Below are positions 7,828 to 16,150 of a stretch of DNA of 64,000 nt, one piece after another. Origin of the DNA: Thermoanaerobacterium aotearoense (GTDB taxonomy: Bacteria > Bacillota > Thermoanaerobacteria > Thermoanaerobacterales > Thermoanaerobacteraceae); contig NZ_CP047602.1 of NCBI RefSeq assembly GCF_009905255.1, positions 372,001 to 436,000 of the forward strand. The letters run 5' to 3'. Positions within the stretch are counted from its first letter, which is position 1. Every line of letters starts with the position of its first letter. Made by a program: the position numbers and the translations under genes. Under the pieces are notes generated by a model that saw only the letters and a program-made list of their open reading frames with translations, searched no databases and was not told the origin of the DNA.

Positions 7828-8912
7828 AGATAAAGATAGTGAGGGATGTAAAGACTCTTTTAAGCATCAAGGATATATGGCATCAGCTTGAGGAGAATTC
7901 TAAAGTGTACCCTTTCAACACTTTTGAATGGGTCGTAAATTGGTGGAAGTATTTTGGCGGCGGTAAAAGGCTGTGGATTCTTTTGGTGGTTGGTGACCAA
8001 GGCCCTATTGGAATAGCGCCCTTTATGATTACATTTGGTGAGATGGGACTTCCTGTAAAGAGGATAAAATTCATAGGATCTAATAACAGCGATTACCTCG
8101 ACTTCATAGTGAGATACGGATATGAAGATGTGTTTTATCGTACACTTGTAAAGTATCTGGAGTCAACGATAGACAGGTTTACAGTGTTAGACTTGGAGCA
8201 CCTTCCAGAAAGCAGCGGCATATACCCGTATATAATGGATAGCTGGCTTTACTACGATTACGATATTCAAGATGTATGTCCATATATAAAGCTGCCTGCA
8301 ACATGGGATGAATATTTAAGCACTCTTGATGGCAAATTTAGAAGAAATATAAAGTACGAGATCAAGAGATTTTTCACAAAGTGCGATGGAAGTTTCATGT
8401 GCGTCGCAGATGAAAATGAGATAGATGATTCAATGGATAGACTAATAGAGCTGCATCAGGCAAGGTGGAGAAAACGACGTATGCCGGGTGCATTTTATTC
8501 TAAGAGGATTAGGGATTTTCACAAGGCTTTGGCATTTGATTTTTTCAATAGAGGCATTTTAAGCTTGTTTGAATTAAAAGACAATGATAAAATCGTTGCA
8601 AGCTTATTAAGCTACCATGTAGGTAGAAAAAGGTATTACTACATAAGCGGATATGATTTGGATTACAGCAGATTAAGCGTTGGAGCTGTAACATTAGGTT
8701 TATCGATAAAGCGCTCAATAGAAGTCGGAGATGAAGTCTACGATTTTTTAAGAGGGGATGAAAAGTACAAAGAAGATTGGACTAAGGATAAAAAGAGGAA
8801 CATGAGGCTTGTCGCTTCATATCCTTCTATTGCAGGCAGGTTTTGCCTTTACTATATAATTGCTGAAAATAAAATAATAAACAAAATAAAAGATAGGTTC
8901 AGCCATGACTGA
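7800..8912 (+). CDS. GNAT/FemAB-like acyltransferase (CelD/BioF2-like)
   Basis: 370 residues from ATG 7800, which has GGAGG at 7786-7790; an earlier start at 7650 would overlap DedA by 178 bases and is unlikely. The protein resembles the CelD/'BioF2-like acetyltransferase' group: an N-terminal FNTFEWVVNWWKYFG segment, a central GKFRRNIKYEIKRF basic helix, ELHQARWRKRR, and the C-terminal DFLRGDEKYKEDW motif that closes this two-GNAT-domain fold. Members act in cell-surface polysaccharide or envelope modification. Coupling to DedA fits an envelope role. Substrate unknown. Confidence 0.7.
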   Translation: MDERKILDIEIKIVRDVKTLLSIKDIWHQLEENSKVYPFNTFEWVVNWWKYFGGGKRLWILLVVGDQGPIGIAPFMITFGEMGLPVKRIKFIGSNNSDYLDFIVRYGYEDVFYRTLVKYLESTIDRFTVLDLEHLPESSGIYPYIMDSWLYYDYDIQDVCPYIKLPATWDEYLSTLDGKFRRNIKYEIKRFFTKCDGSFMCVADENEIDDSMDRLIELHQARWRKRRMPGAFYSKRIRDFHKALAFDFFNRGILSLFELKDNDKIVASLLSYHVGRKRYYYISGYDLDYSRLSVGAVTLGLSIKRSIEVGDEVYDFLRGDEKYKEDWTKDKKRNMRLVASYPSIAGRFCLYYIIAENKIINKIKDRFSHD

Positions 8913-8925
8913 ACCTATCTTAATA
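8892..8925. terminator. Bidirectional terminator between convergent genes
   Basis: An 11-bp perfect stem GATAGGTTCAG (8892-8902) / CTGAACCTATC (8909-8919) overlaps the plus-strand stop codon. T-rich sequence follows on both strands, better on the minus strand. Confidence 0.8.
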
Positions 8926-8950
8926 AAATGTATTAAGGTAAGAGGCAAGT

Positions 8951-9685
8951 TTAATTTGTAGCTTTAGCGTATTTTAAGTTTATTGGATCTGTGTAGGCAG
9001 GGACTACGATGCTTTTAGATGTCTGTATGTCCACTTTTATCCCATAATATTTAAGAGTATCTACAATGCCGCCTTTGAGATTTAATGAAGCTTCTAATGT
9101 GTCAGGGTTTCCAATCGCCTTTATGACGTATGGAGGAGCATATCTTGTAGAATTTATGTTGATGGTAGGACCTACACACCTTATTTCAGATGTAGCTATA
9201 AGCCTTTGGTCATTTATAGATATGGCTTCAGCTCCACCTGCTTTTAGCTCATTTACTACTTTTATCAGGTCTTCATCGTGTACCAAAAACATATTTGGGT
9301 CTTCTCCATCTTTTGGCTGAAGGTCGCTGTCGTTTAAAGTGACTATGACTCCTGGACCAGTCATGGCAGTAAAACCTGCAAGCTCTTTGTATTTTTCTAC
9401 ATCTTGCGACAGAGCATTTAAAGTCGCCTCATATTTTGATGATGAGCTGTTTAATTCATCAAGCTTTTTATTGAGATCTGCTACTTGCTGTTTTAAGGCA
9501 TTTCTTTCATCAGTCATGTTCTGCAGTTCGCTGCTTAGCTCATCAACATTTACGCTGCTTCCGCGAGATGTATCTGCTGCAGTCTTTACACTGCCTTGTA
9601 TAGTCTTAAATTCCATTGATATCATAAAGCCCATTATTAGAAATACCATCACAAAAGAAACAACTTGAAAAACCTTACCCTTCAT
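8951..9685 (-). CDS. DUF881 family protein
   Basis: 244 residues. ATG at 9685-9683 is preferred over an in-frame ATG at 9718 because GGGGAGG is correctly spaced before it. The N-terminus is MKGKVFQ followed by one membrane helix (residues about 7-22), a coiled coil (about 45-90), and the DUF881 globular domain with TGPGVIVTLNDS, VVNELKAGGAEAISIN and NPDTLEASLNLKGGI. DUF881 proteins are membrane-anchored, often near division or sporulation genes; molecular function is not established. Its upstream region is only about 100 bases from the left end of the integrated element, so promoter context may have been altered by the insertion. Confidence 0.85.
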   Translation of the reverse strand: MKGKVFQVVSFVMVFLIMGFMISMEFKTIQGSVKTAADTSRGSSVNVDELSSELQNMTDERNALKQQVADLNKKLDELNSSSSKYEATLNALSQDVEKYKELAGFTAMTGPGVIVTLNDSDLQPKDGEDPNMFLVHDEDLIKVVNELKAGGAEAISINDQRLIATSEIRCVGPTININSTRYAPPYVIKAIGNPDTLEASLNLKGGIVDTLKYYGIKVDIQTSKSIVVPAYTDPINLKYAKATN

Positions 9686-9783
9686 TTTTTCATCCTCCCC
9701 ATGGGCTAATATATCCATTTATGAAAACTTCATTTTCATTCTATATATAATAATATCACGTATAAAGATAAAATTTATTAAAA

Positions 9784-9804
9784 AAATATTAATATTGTGT
9801 TACA
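9784..9804. repeat. attL-like direct repeat
   Basis: 21-bp copy identical to 13321-13341; contains the 12-bp palindrome AATATTAATATT (9785-9796), a plausible recombinase core site. Confidence 0.75.
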
Positions 9805-9858
9805 TTATATTAACATTTCATAAACTACTTTCTGAAGTCCGCTATTTAAGCCCTTTCT

Positions 9859-9923
9859 GGGCTTATTTTACTATTGCAGTAATGGCATGTACTGTTATTT
9901 TACTGCAATAATAAAATAAGCCC
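9859..9923. repeat. 24-bp inverted repeat beside the integrase
   Basis: Arms 9859-9882 and 9900-9923 match at 23 of 24 positions around a 17-base loop, and a third partial copy (GGCTTATTTTA) lies at 9928-9938, overlapping the integrase stop codon. Inner arms contain TTGCAGTAA. A related sequence occurs at the other end of the element (13181-13208). Possible integrase arm-type sites or a terminator. Confidence 0.65.
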
Positions 9924-9935
9924 TTTAGGCTTATT

Positions 9936-11052
9936 TTACCCATTTTGCAAAAAATTTTTCATTTTATGTTTTGTGTCCTCCATAAGCGTGTTTGTGACAT
10001 CTGTGTAAATATCCATTGTTGTTTGAAATCTTGCATGACCCAGAAGTCTTTGTGCAGCTTTTGGGTGTACACCACGTTCTGCTAACTTTGTTGCATAAGT
10101 GTGGCGTAGCACATGCGGACTTGCGGAGGGCACACCTGCTTCTTCACGAATTTTCTTAAACATCACTGCAATTGTTACAGGGTTCAGTGGTGTTCCTTTA
10201 GAAGTAATAAACACAAAATCTGTATTTACATTTATAGCTTTTAGCCAGAGGTCATAAAGCTTTTTGTAATTTTCCATTACTGGCAAAGCATCATCTGGAA
10301 GCGGCACAGTCCTATAAGCATTGACTGTTTTTGTATCTGTTTCCATAAAGCTATAATGACCATCTGGTTGACGTGTGTATTGTATTTGACGGTTTACTGT
10401 GATTGTTTTGTTTTCAAAGTCAATGTCAGACCATTTCAACCCAAGCAGTTCACCCCGGCGTAAACCAGTGGTCATTGCCAAAACAATGTACGGATAGATA
10501 AAATACTTTTTAGCGGTTTCTAAAAATCTGTCCCGTTCCTCTGGTGTAAGGGACTTCCGCTTTTTCAGTTTTGGCATAGGGTGGTTAGTGCCTTCATCTG
10601 GGTTTTCTTTTATTATGCGTTGTTTTACAGCTAATTTTAGGGCAGCCTTCACAATTATATAGATATTGTATAGTACCCCTGGTTTATCAATTAAAGAATT
10701 ATAGAGCATTTGCAATTGTGTTGGTTGTAACTGTTGTACTAAAATACTACCGATAGAGGGGTCGATGTACTTTTGTATTTTCTGGAGATAATTATTATAA
10801 GTTGTTTGGCTGATGTTATATTTTTTATACACATCAAGCCATGTATGAACTAATTGTGATACAGTTATTGTGTTTGGGTCAACATATTCCCCAGACAAAG
10901 CTTGAAGTTGTAGTTCTCTTATTTTAGTAACAACGTCCTGTTTTCGGCGTCCATACACAGTTTTGCGTTTACCATTGATAGTGTTGTCCAGCCCATGTTC
11001 CGTTAGGACGCTGATATATAGTTCCTTCTCCGTTAGCACGACGTTTAGGCAT
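9936..11052 (-). pseudogene. Tyrosine integrase with an N-terminal frameshift
   Basis: The catalytic part is intact: an N-terminal core-binding domain, then TTGLRRGELLGLKW (first Arg), HVLRHTYATKLAERG (His-x-x-Arg) and LLGHARFQTTMDIYTD (His and the Tyr nucleophile). The expected start is ATG at 11052-11050, which overlaps the repressor stop and begins MPKRRANGEGTIYQRPNGTW, the usual opening of this integrase family. That frame stops after 27 codons, and the rest (from about DNTINGKRKTVYGRR) is in another frame, consistent with a small deletion near 10980-10995. Translation from the GTG at 11039 would give a 367-residue protein with a wrong N-terminus. Probably inactive or impaired. Confidence 0.8.
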
Positions 11053-11866
11053 TTAGCTCACCTGCCACTTTGTATGGTCTGGGTTCTTTTAATACAGCTA
11101 CTACCTTTCCCACAATACGGAATTTATCTGTGAATGGTATCGGTTTATAATCTGGGTTGGCAGGCATGAGAAAATACTGATTGCCTTTCTGCACAAAATA
11201 CTTGATAGTAACTTCACCTTCCTCAGTGGCTGCTATAACCATATCACCATGTTCTGCCGTTGCGCTGGAGGTAACAAAAACAGTATCTCCGTCATCAATG
11301 CCTGCATATATCATGCTATCACCCTTTATGGTGACTGCAAAGTCAACTTCGTAATCTGACGGTGTTACTACCCAATCTGCGATGTTGTCAGTTCCAACAC
11401 TATTAGGATACCCAGCAGGTATTCTGTTGTCATATAAAGGTACATAGTTTATGGGCTTGCTCTCAAGCAGGATTTTCTTTAAGGTTTCTTTCGCAGTTTC
11501 GACTGTTTTTGAAGCTTCATTTAATCTATTGACAAAATTCGGTATTTCATTAAAAGAAGCCTTTGCGATTTCACCTTTAATTTTTTCAAAGCTTTTTACA
11601 GCGTTGTTGTAGCTCTCCAATATTGTACTAATGTTTTCATCAGGTGTGCTATTCATTAGCTCACTTTCAGGTATGTTAAAGTAACTTGACAATTTTTGTA
11701 TTACTTCTCTGCTTGGGTTTCTTTTGCCAGACAAGTATTTGATTATGGTTACTTCTGCCACATCTGCAATTGAAGCTAACTGTTTATTTGTTAGATTGTG
11801 CATTTCTTTTAAGCGTCTTAGAGTAATGCTAAAGTTGTTGTTGTTATTGTTATTGTTATTGTTCAT
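11045..11866 (-). CDS. XRE/S24 (CI/LexA-like) repressor of the element
   Basis: 273 residues from the second of two consecutive ATGs (11866), with GGAGG 6 bases upstream. Residues about 12-68 form an XRE helix-turn-helix (NKQLASIADVAEVTIIKYLSGKRNPS); about 75-135 is a helical linker; the C-terminal half is an S24 peptidase with an Ala-Gly cleavage site (IPAGYPNS), the Ser in GDSMIYAGI and the Lys in EVTIKYF. Such repressors self-cleave when RecA filaments form and so release a mobile element under SOS. The N-terminus is a run of about ten Asn encoded by AAC/AAT repeats. It overlaps the original integrase start by 8 bases, so the two were coupled. Confidence 0.85.
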   Translation of the reverse strand: MNNNNNNNNNNFSITLRRLKEMHNLTNKQLASIADVAEVTIIKYLSGKRNPSREVIQKLSSYFNIPESELMNSTPDENISTILESYNNAVKSFEKIKGEIAKASFNEIPNFVNRLNEASKTVETAKETLKKILLESKPINYVPLYDNRIPAGYPNSVGTDNIADWVVTPSDYEVDFAVTIKGDSMIYAGIDDGDTVFVTSSATAEHGDMVIAATEEGEVTIKYFVQKGNQYFLMPANPDYKPIPFTDKFRIVGKVVAVLKEPRPYKVAGELNA

Positions 11867-11925
11867 CATAAGCCTCCTTTCATAAAATTAAAATTTGTAT
11901 TTTATGTACTTGGCATACTGTATAA

Positions 11926-12059
11926 TATAGTGTATACTATACATATACAACAGCAATAACAATTATTTGTTTACAGTTTATATTATGTTTTGCGTTCATT
12001 GTGTATTATATGCCTCATAATATTTTTTGTCAATAAAATTTATACAACTAATAGTTGTA
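11926..12059. promoter_or_regulatory. Divergent control region with two palindromes
   Basis: Between the repressor and the small HTH gene lie TATAGT-GTAT-ACTATA (11926-11941) and a 17-bp perfect palindrome TACAACTAATAGTTGTA (12043-12059). The latter is 14 bases before the Shine-Dalgarno of the rightward gene. They are good candidate operators for the two regulators that flank them. Confidence 0.55.
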
Positions 12060-12091
12060 CATAACTAAAGATAAAGGAGGTGCTTATTTAC

Positions 12092-12322
12092 TTGTACAGC
12101 TTTGGCAATACACTACGTCATGTACGCACACAGAAAGATATACCACAAAAATTGTTGGCGTACCGTATCGGTGTAGTACAACAAATGATAAGCCTTTTGG
12201 AAATAAACAAAAGGCGTTGCCCACCAGACATTGCCGTAGCAGTAGCCAAGGAACTAAATGCACCAGAGCTTTTAATTAGCTATTGCAATGACTGCCCACT
12301 ACACTGTGTAAAGGAGGGTTGA
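12092..12322 (+). CDS. Small Cro-like helix-turn-helix protein
   Basis: 76 residues from TTG 12092, 11 bases after GGAGG (12076-12080); a GTG at 12080 overlaps that ribosome binding site and is rejected. The protein is almost entirely one XRE domain (FGNTLRHVRTQKDIPQKLLAYRIGVVQQMISLLEINKRR), followed by a Cys-containing tail (SYCNDCPLHC). It is divergent from the S24 repressor, like the Cro position in temperate elements, and is followed 4 bases later by the SNF2 fragment. Role as an antirepressor or Cro is inferred from position. Confidence 0.7.
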   Translation: MYSFGNTLRHVRTQKDIPQKLLAYRIGVVQQMISLLEINKRRCPPDIAVAVAKELNAPELLISYCNDCPLHCVKEG

Positions 12323-12326
12323 ATTA

Positions 12327-13180
12327 ATGAGGCTTTCACTGAAAGTCCAATCGGATGGCAAAGTTGCAGGTTACTTTGCTGACCAGTTAACAGTTAGAGA
12401 AAAGACTAACCTGCAAAGTATTGGTGGCAGATACAATAAGCAATTGCACAAATGGTTTCTGCCACTGGATATTGACATCAATGGTTTGTACGGAATAGCA
12501 GATAGTATACAGTTTGACGAAAGTGTTGAAAAGTACCTTCAAGAAAAATCCAGTCAAAGAATTACACTTGCAAAAATCATTTCAGGAGAAACTCCACGAT
12601 TGAAATATGGCAGTATGTTAGACGACTATCAAAAGGCAGGTGTGGGTTTCCTAATAAATGCTAAACATGCAATACTGGCAGACGATGCTGGGCTTGGAAA
12701 AACATTGCAAACAATTGCAGCTTTTCTGGAGATTAATGCCCAAAAGGTATTGGTTGTGACTAAAAAGTCACTCATATACAACTGGGTCTATGAAATGAAA
12801 AATGGTTCAATTTAGAAGCACAAGTGTTTACAACCACGTCTAAAACTTTACCAGACAGTAGAGTTATCGTCACAAATTACGAAAGCGTGATGATTAAGCT
12901 GGACTGGTTTAAAGATGTTGATTGGGAGGTTGTTGTGTGCGACGAAGATGCTTATATAAAGAATAGAAAAGCAGCCAGAAGTAAGGCAATAGCGACAATA
13001 ACTAAAGATGTGCCTCATGTATGGTTGTTGACAGCAACACCAATGATAACAATACATCTGAAATATGGCTTTTGCTTCATGTACTTTATCCAGAAAAGTT
13101 TACCTCATTCTGGAAGTTCTGTGAGCAGTATTGCTATATGTAAAATGGATATTTTGGTGACTAAGGCACAGAACGAATAA
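12327..13180 (+). pseudogene. SNF2-family helicase, frameshifted and truncated
   Basis: ATG 12327 follows AGGAGG. The first frame gives a substrate-recognition-like N-terminus, then DDYQKAGVGFLINAKHAILADDAGLGKTLQTIA, a Walker A-containing SNF2 motif. It stops at 12813; one base is missing from the A-run at 12798-12802, because the next frame reads on as KWFNLEAQVFTTTSKTLP and then motif II (VVCDEDAYIKN, normally DEAH) and LLTATPM. A second frameshift near 13040 follows (the continuing frame reads SEIWLLLHVLYPEKFTSFWKFCEQYC), and the whole C-terminal helicase lobe is absent. Clearly a remnant. Confidence 0.8.
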
Positions 13181-13208
13181 TTGCAGTGTACTGCAATTTT
13201 ACTGCAAC
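13178..13208. repeat. TTGCAGT-type inverted and repeated motif near the right end
   Basis: TTGCAG-TGTA-CTGCAA (13181-13196) followed by TTTTACTGCAA (13197-13207). The order TGTACTG-NN-ATTTTACTGCAA is shared with 9889-9908 near the left end, so both ends of the element carry the same motif pair. Confidence 0.5.
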
Positions 13209-13320
13209 CAGAGAATAAACTATATAAACTGTATGAACACAAAAGACAAAAGTTTGGAAGGGAAACCTTGATTTATCAAGGTTTTGAAGGAGGTGATAGT
13301 GTAAGACTTTGCCCAAAAAT

Positions 13321-13341
13321 AAATATTAATATTGTGTTACA
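13321..13341. repeat. attR-like direct repeat
   Basis: 21-bp copy identical to 9784-9804, marking the right end of the integrated element; 28 bases before the stop codon of the next host gene. Confidence 0.75.
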
Positions 13342-13368
13342 GATCAGTAATAAATTCATTTTTTTGAA

Positions 13369-13896
13369 TCATTGTTCTTCCTTGTTTACTTTATTTTCTT
13401 CAGTCCCATTTTTTAAAGCCAATATTTCTTCCAAATCTTTGTTGTACTTGTCAATTTTAAGCATGGTGCTTTTGTATGCCAATATGTCTTCTTCATTTTT
13501 CTGTATGCATTTTATCAAAGATTTTTTCACGCTGTCAAAGAGAGTGTCGTAGCTCATGTAGTCGTGTATGTCTAAATCCTCTATTTTTTCTGTTGCCAAT
13601 TGGTCATTTTCCACTTTATAAAGGTAAAAGCTTCCGTCTGATTTTAAAATTATTTTTTCGTCTATGCCTTTGTCGTAGATTATGATTCCTTCTCCTGTGG
13701 CAAATGTTTTGCCGCTGTAGCTTCTTAATGTTACATTATCATTGGCTATGTATTTTTTTAGTGTCAGCAGTATTTCTTTTACCTCTTTTATGGATTTGCC
13801 CAATACTTCCTGCATCTTTTTGCTGGCTTCTTCTTTGTCTTTTTCGCTTTCTGTAAGTCTTTCCATCAATTTTTTTATCTCATCTATATCGCTCAT
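13369..13896 (-). CDS. Hypothetical helical protein
   Basis: 175 residues, ATG at 13896 with AAAGGAT upstream. I do not recognise the family. The N-terminus (about 1-45) and C-terminus (about 125-170) are charged, Lys/Glu-rich helices likely to form coiled coil; the middle (about 50-105) has a beta pattern with SGKTFATGEGIIIYDKGIDEKIILKSDGSFYLYKV. No signal peptide or membrane segment. It sits between the integrated element and the toxin/IS region and is transcribed away from the latter. It could be accessory DNA rather than core genome. Confidence 0.6.
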   Translation of the reverse strand: MSDIDEIKKLMERLTESEKDKEEASKKMQEVLGKSIKEVKEILLTLKKYIANDNVTLRSYSGKTFATGEGIIIYDKGIDEKIILKSDGSFYLYKVENDQLATEKIEDLDIHDYMSYDTLFDSVKKSLIKCIQKNEEDILAYKSTMLKIDKYNKDLEEILALKNGTEENKVNKEEQ

Positions 13897-13992
13897 TTAA
13901 ACTCAATCCTTTCGCAAGACATTCATATACTTACTTCTAATATTCCACTTGTAGTAATTTTTAAACCAACAATCTACGATTTGATACCAAAA

Positions 13993-14083
13993 AAAAAAAA
14001 TACAAACCATGCGTCAATAGAAATTGACGGCAGTATATTAAAGCAGTATAATGAATATATGGAAAAACAAAAGGGCAATATAA
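13993..14083. repeat. Left copy of the ~90-bp target duplication
   Basis: Identical to 16060-16150 over about 91 bases; the IS lies between the copies. Its left boundary falls in an A-run (12 A here, 8 A in the right copy), so the exact length is uncertain by a few bases. The copy contains the first codons of the toxin-like gene, giving a dead-end fragment that runs into the IS. Confidence 0.85.
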
Positions 14084-16059
14084 CCTGACTTTTGCAGCAA
14101 AAAAGGATAAAAAAAGCCCCTAAGCCCTTTAAAATGAAGGCTTTCGGGCTTTCTGTTTTTGTCAAAAAGTTGTAGTGGAAATGTCATTTTTTTACTTCTC
14201 CTAAAATTTTTTTAATCTCTCCTAATGTCATAATCTTTTTCCCAAAATCAATGCCTAATTCTTTACCTATATCTTCAAGAACATCATTATTAAAATCAAA
14301 CAGATAATAATTTTCTTGTATGTAACTGCAGGATGCTTTTGCTAGACTCTCAAGTATAGCTGAAACAGAATATTTTCCTTTTAATCTATATTCAAGTATT
14401 CTCACAATTACAAGTGATATAAAGCATATCAGAAAATGAGCATCAATATGTTCCCTCAGTGATAAATAAACTGGTCTGCTTTCGATATCACTTTTAGTTA
14501 TCTTAAAAGATTCTTCTATCTTCCAAAGTCCACGGTACATTTCAATAATTTTATCATCAGATTCTTTGTATTCACTAGTAACTATTGCATAATATCCATC
14601 AAATTTTTCTTCTTCTTTTAGCCTTTCCTCATCAAATGTTAAATGCTGATGAGCACTTTCTAATATTTCGCCGGTTTCTTCATCAAAAATGAGATTCTTT
14701 ACATATTTGGAAGCACCGTATGATGTAGCTCTATTGTATTTTGCTGGATTTTTAATTAGGTCTTTTGCTTTCTCTATGGTAGCAGCTCGTTCATATTTTG
14801 CTTTTAAAGCATATTCTTCACTATAGAAAATAACCTGTTTTTCATCAACTACCTTTTTCATTTTTTTGCCTTTAGTGGTGGTTACTAATATTTCTCTTGG
14901 ATAAAGTCTGGATTTTATCTTGAAGCTATCTCCTCTGTGTGTATATCCGTTTTCGTCAAGGACATATTTCTTAAATTCCTTATCTGCACAACGAACAGAA
15001 TAGCTGAATACATAACCATTACCAGCAGATAAAGTATACCAAATGTTATCGCCAGTGATGATACCTTTATCAGCAACTACAATAATTCTTCCCAAAGAAT
15101 AATCATGTTGTATTTTCCTTAACATAGGCATAAATGTAGTTTTATCTAGAGCATTGCCAGGAAAAAGTTTATATGTAATAGGTATACCATTGGTGTCCAT
15201 AAATAATCCCATCTGCACAATTGGATCTGGCCTGTGTTCTTTAGAAACGCCTTTTTTACGCAATTCGTCTTGTTCATCAATTTCAAAATAATAGTTGGTA
15301 ACATCGTAATAAACCAGATTAGTATTTCGTTCATATAAAGACTTAATATGCTCATGAACCCAAAGTTGCAAAGCATTACTATGTTTGTTAAAAAAAGATA
15401 GACATCTGTAGACATCATCCAAAGAAAAATCAAACCTCTCAAAGAATATATCTCTATTCTCATAAGTCTTTTTCTTTGAAGCAGGATACAATAAACGTGA
15501 AAATACGAGAAGTTTCATAATAGCATTAGAATCATACTCTTCTTTTGAATGACGCTGCCTGTTTTTCAAAAATTTGTCCAATTCAAGTTCATGATAAATC
15601 TTACTAAATGCAGCGTAGCCAAAGTTTTTACGATCATTCGTATTAATCAAAAGTCTTTCATTAGGAGAAAAACTAAGAGTAATTGGAGTCTTTTTCATGG
15701 CTTTTTGTTCATTCAATTCTTTAACCTTTTGTTCAAAAAAAGCGATTGGATCATCGTATTGTTTTTGAAGCTCATCGAGGTATCCAAGCGATTCAATAGT
15801 AACAGTCCTTGTATGCCCTCTTTCTTTATCACGATATCCATCTGCAATAGATAGGTATATTCTTCCGGAACTGCGTCTACTTTTCTTTAAATACACATTA
15901 AACTCCCCCAATAAAATTCAATATAACTATATTATACCACAATCCATAATAATCCGCAACCAAAATATGACAAAAATTTAAAAAAATTTTACCCAAAATC
16001 GTTAGTAAAATTGCTGGTTCCGGGTTACGCTACATAAAATTTTGCTGCAAAACTAGGGT
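14084..16059 (-). mobile_element. IS1634-like insertion sequence
   Basis: A 1.98-kb element with a single transposase gene. Its ends are imperfect inverted repeats: left CCTGACTTTTGCAGCAAAA (from 14084) against CCCTAGTTTTGCAGCAAAA read inward from the right end (16059). The flanking ~90-bp direct repeat is its target duplication. Long, variable target duplications are a known peculiarity of the IS1634 group. A rho-independent-like structure after the transposase (about 14106-14155, AAGCCC/GGGCTT then T-run on the minus strand) lies inside the element. The element looks intact and therefore recent. Confidence 0.85.
14184..15896 (-). CDS. IS1634-family transposase
   Basis: 570 residues if started at GTG 15896, which follows TTGGGGGAG at a normal distance; the longer TTG start at 15911 lacks a ribosome binding site. 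The protein opens MYLKKSRRSSGRIYLSIADG as in this family, and has the DDE catalytic pattern: Asp in YYDVTNYYFE, Asp in IVVADKGI, and Glu in YRGLWKIEESFKITKSDI (the YREK-like signature of IS4-superfamily enzymes). No frameshift or stop is seen, so it is potentially active. Transcribed opposite to the toxin-like gene it displaced. Confidence 0.9.
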   Translation of the reverse strand: MYLKKSRRSSGRIYLSIADGYRDKERGHTRTVTIESLGYLDELQKQYDDPIAFFEQKVKELNEQKAMKKTPITLSFSPNERLLINTNDRKNFGYAAFSKIYHELELDKFLKNRQRHSKEEYDSNAIMKLLVFSRLLYPASKKKTYENRDIFFERFDFSLDDVYRCLSFFNKHSNALQLWVHEHIKSLYERNTNLVYYDVTNYYFEIDEQDELRKKGVSKEHRPDPIVQMGLFMDTNGIPITYKLFPGNALDKTTFMPMLRKIQHDYSLGRIIVVADKGIITGDNIWYTLSAGNGYVFSYSVRCADKEFKKYVLDENGYTHRGDSFKIKSRLYPREILVTTTKGKKMKKVVDEKQVIFYSEEYALKAKYERAATIEKAKDLIKNPAKYNRATSYGASKYVKNLIFDEETGEILESAHQHLTFDEERLKEEEKFDGYYAIVTSEYKESDDKIIEMYRGLWKIEESFKITKSDIESRPVYLSLREHIDAHFLICFISLVIVRILEYRLKGKYSVSAILESLAKASCSYIQENYYLFDFNNDVLEDIGKELGIDFGKKIMTLGEIKKILGEVKK

Positions 16060-16150
16060 AAAAAAAATACAAACCATGCGTCAATAGAAATTGACGGCAG
16101 TATATTAAAGCAGTATAATGAATATATGGAAAAACAAAAGGGCAATATAA
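16060..16150. repeat. Right copy of the ~90-bp target duplication
   Basis: Second copy of 13993-14083, directly right of the IS end. It runs into the toxin-like coding sequence without interruption. Confidence 0.85.

Larger units (their letters stand above)
9784..13341. mobile_element. Decayed integrative element bounded by 21-bp direct repeats
   Basis: Identical 21-bp repeats at 9784-9804 and 13321-13341 (starting AAATATTAATATT and ending GTGTTACA) enclose a tyrosine integrase, an S24-type repressor, a divergent small HTH gene and a SNF2 helicase. That gene content and the flanking repeats match an att-flanked integrative element of about 3.56 kb. The integrase lies next to the left repeat, the usual position. 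Both the integrase and the helicase have frameshifts, so the element is probably no longer autonomous. Outside the repeats, host intergenic DNA resumes on both sides. Confidence 0.75.

Noticed and set aside
9066-9668. Two plus-strand open frames opposite the DUF881 gene
   Set aside because: Low-complexity antisense shadows of the coiled-coil gene, no start signals.
12055-12279. Second plus-strand frame overlapping the small HTH gene
   Set aside because: It lacks a ribosome binding site and has no recognisable domain, while the overlapping frame encodes a full XRE domain.
13974-14165. Minus-strand frames at both ends of the IS with a shared peptide
   Set aside because: They share sequence only because the ~90-bp target duplication copies it; no ribosome binding site.
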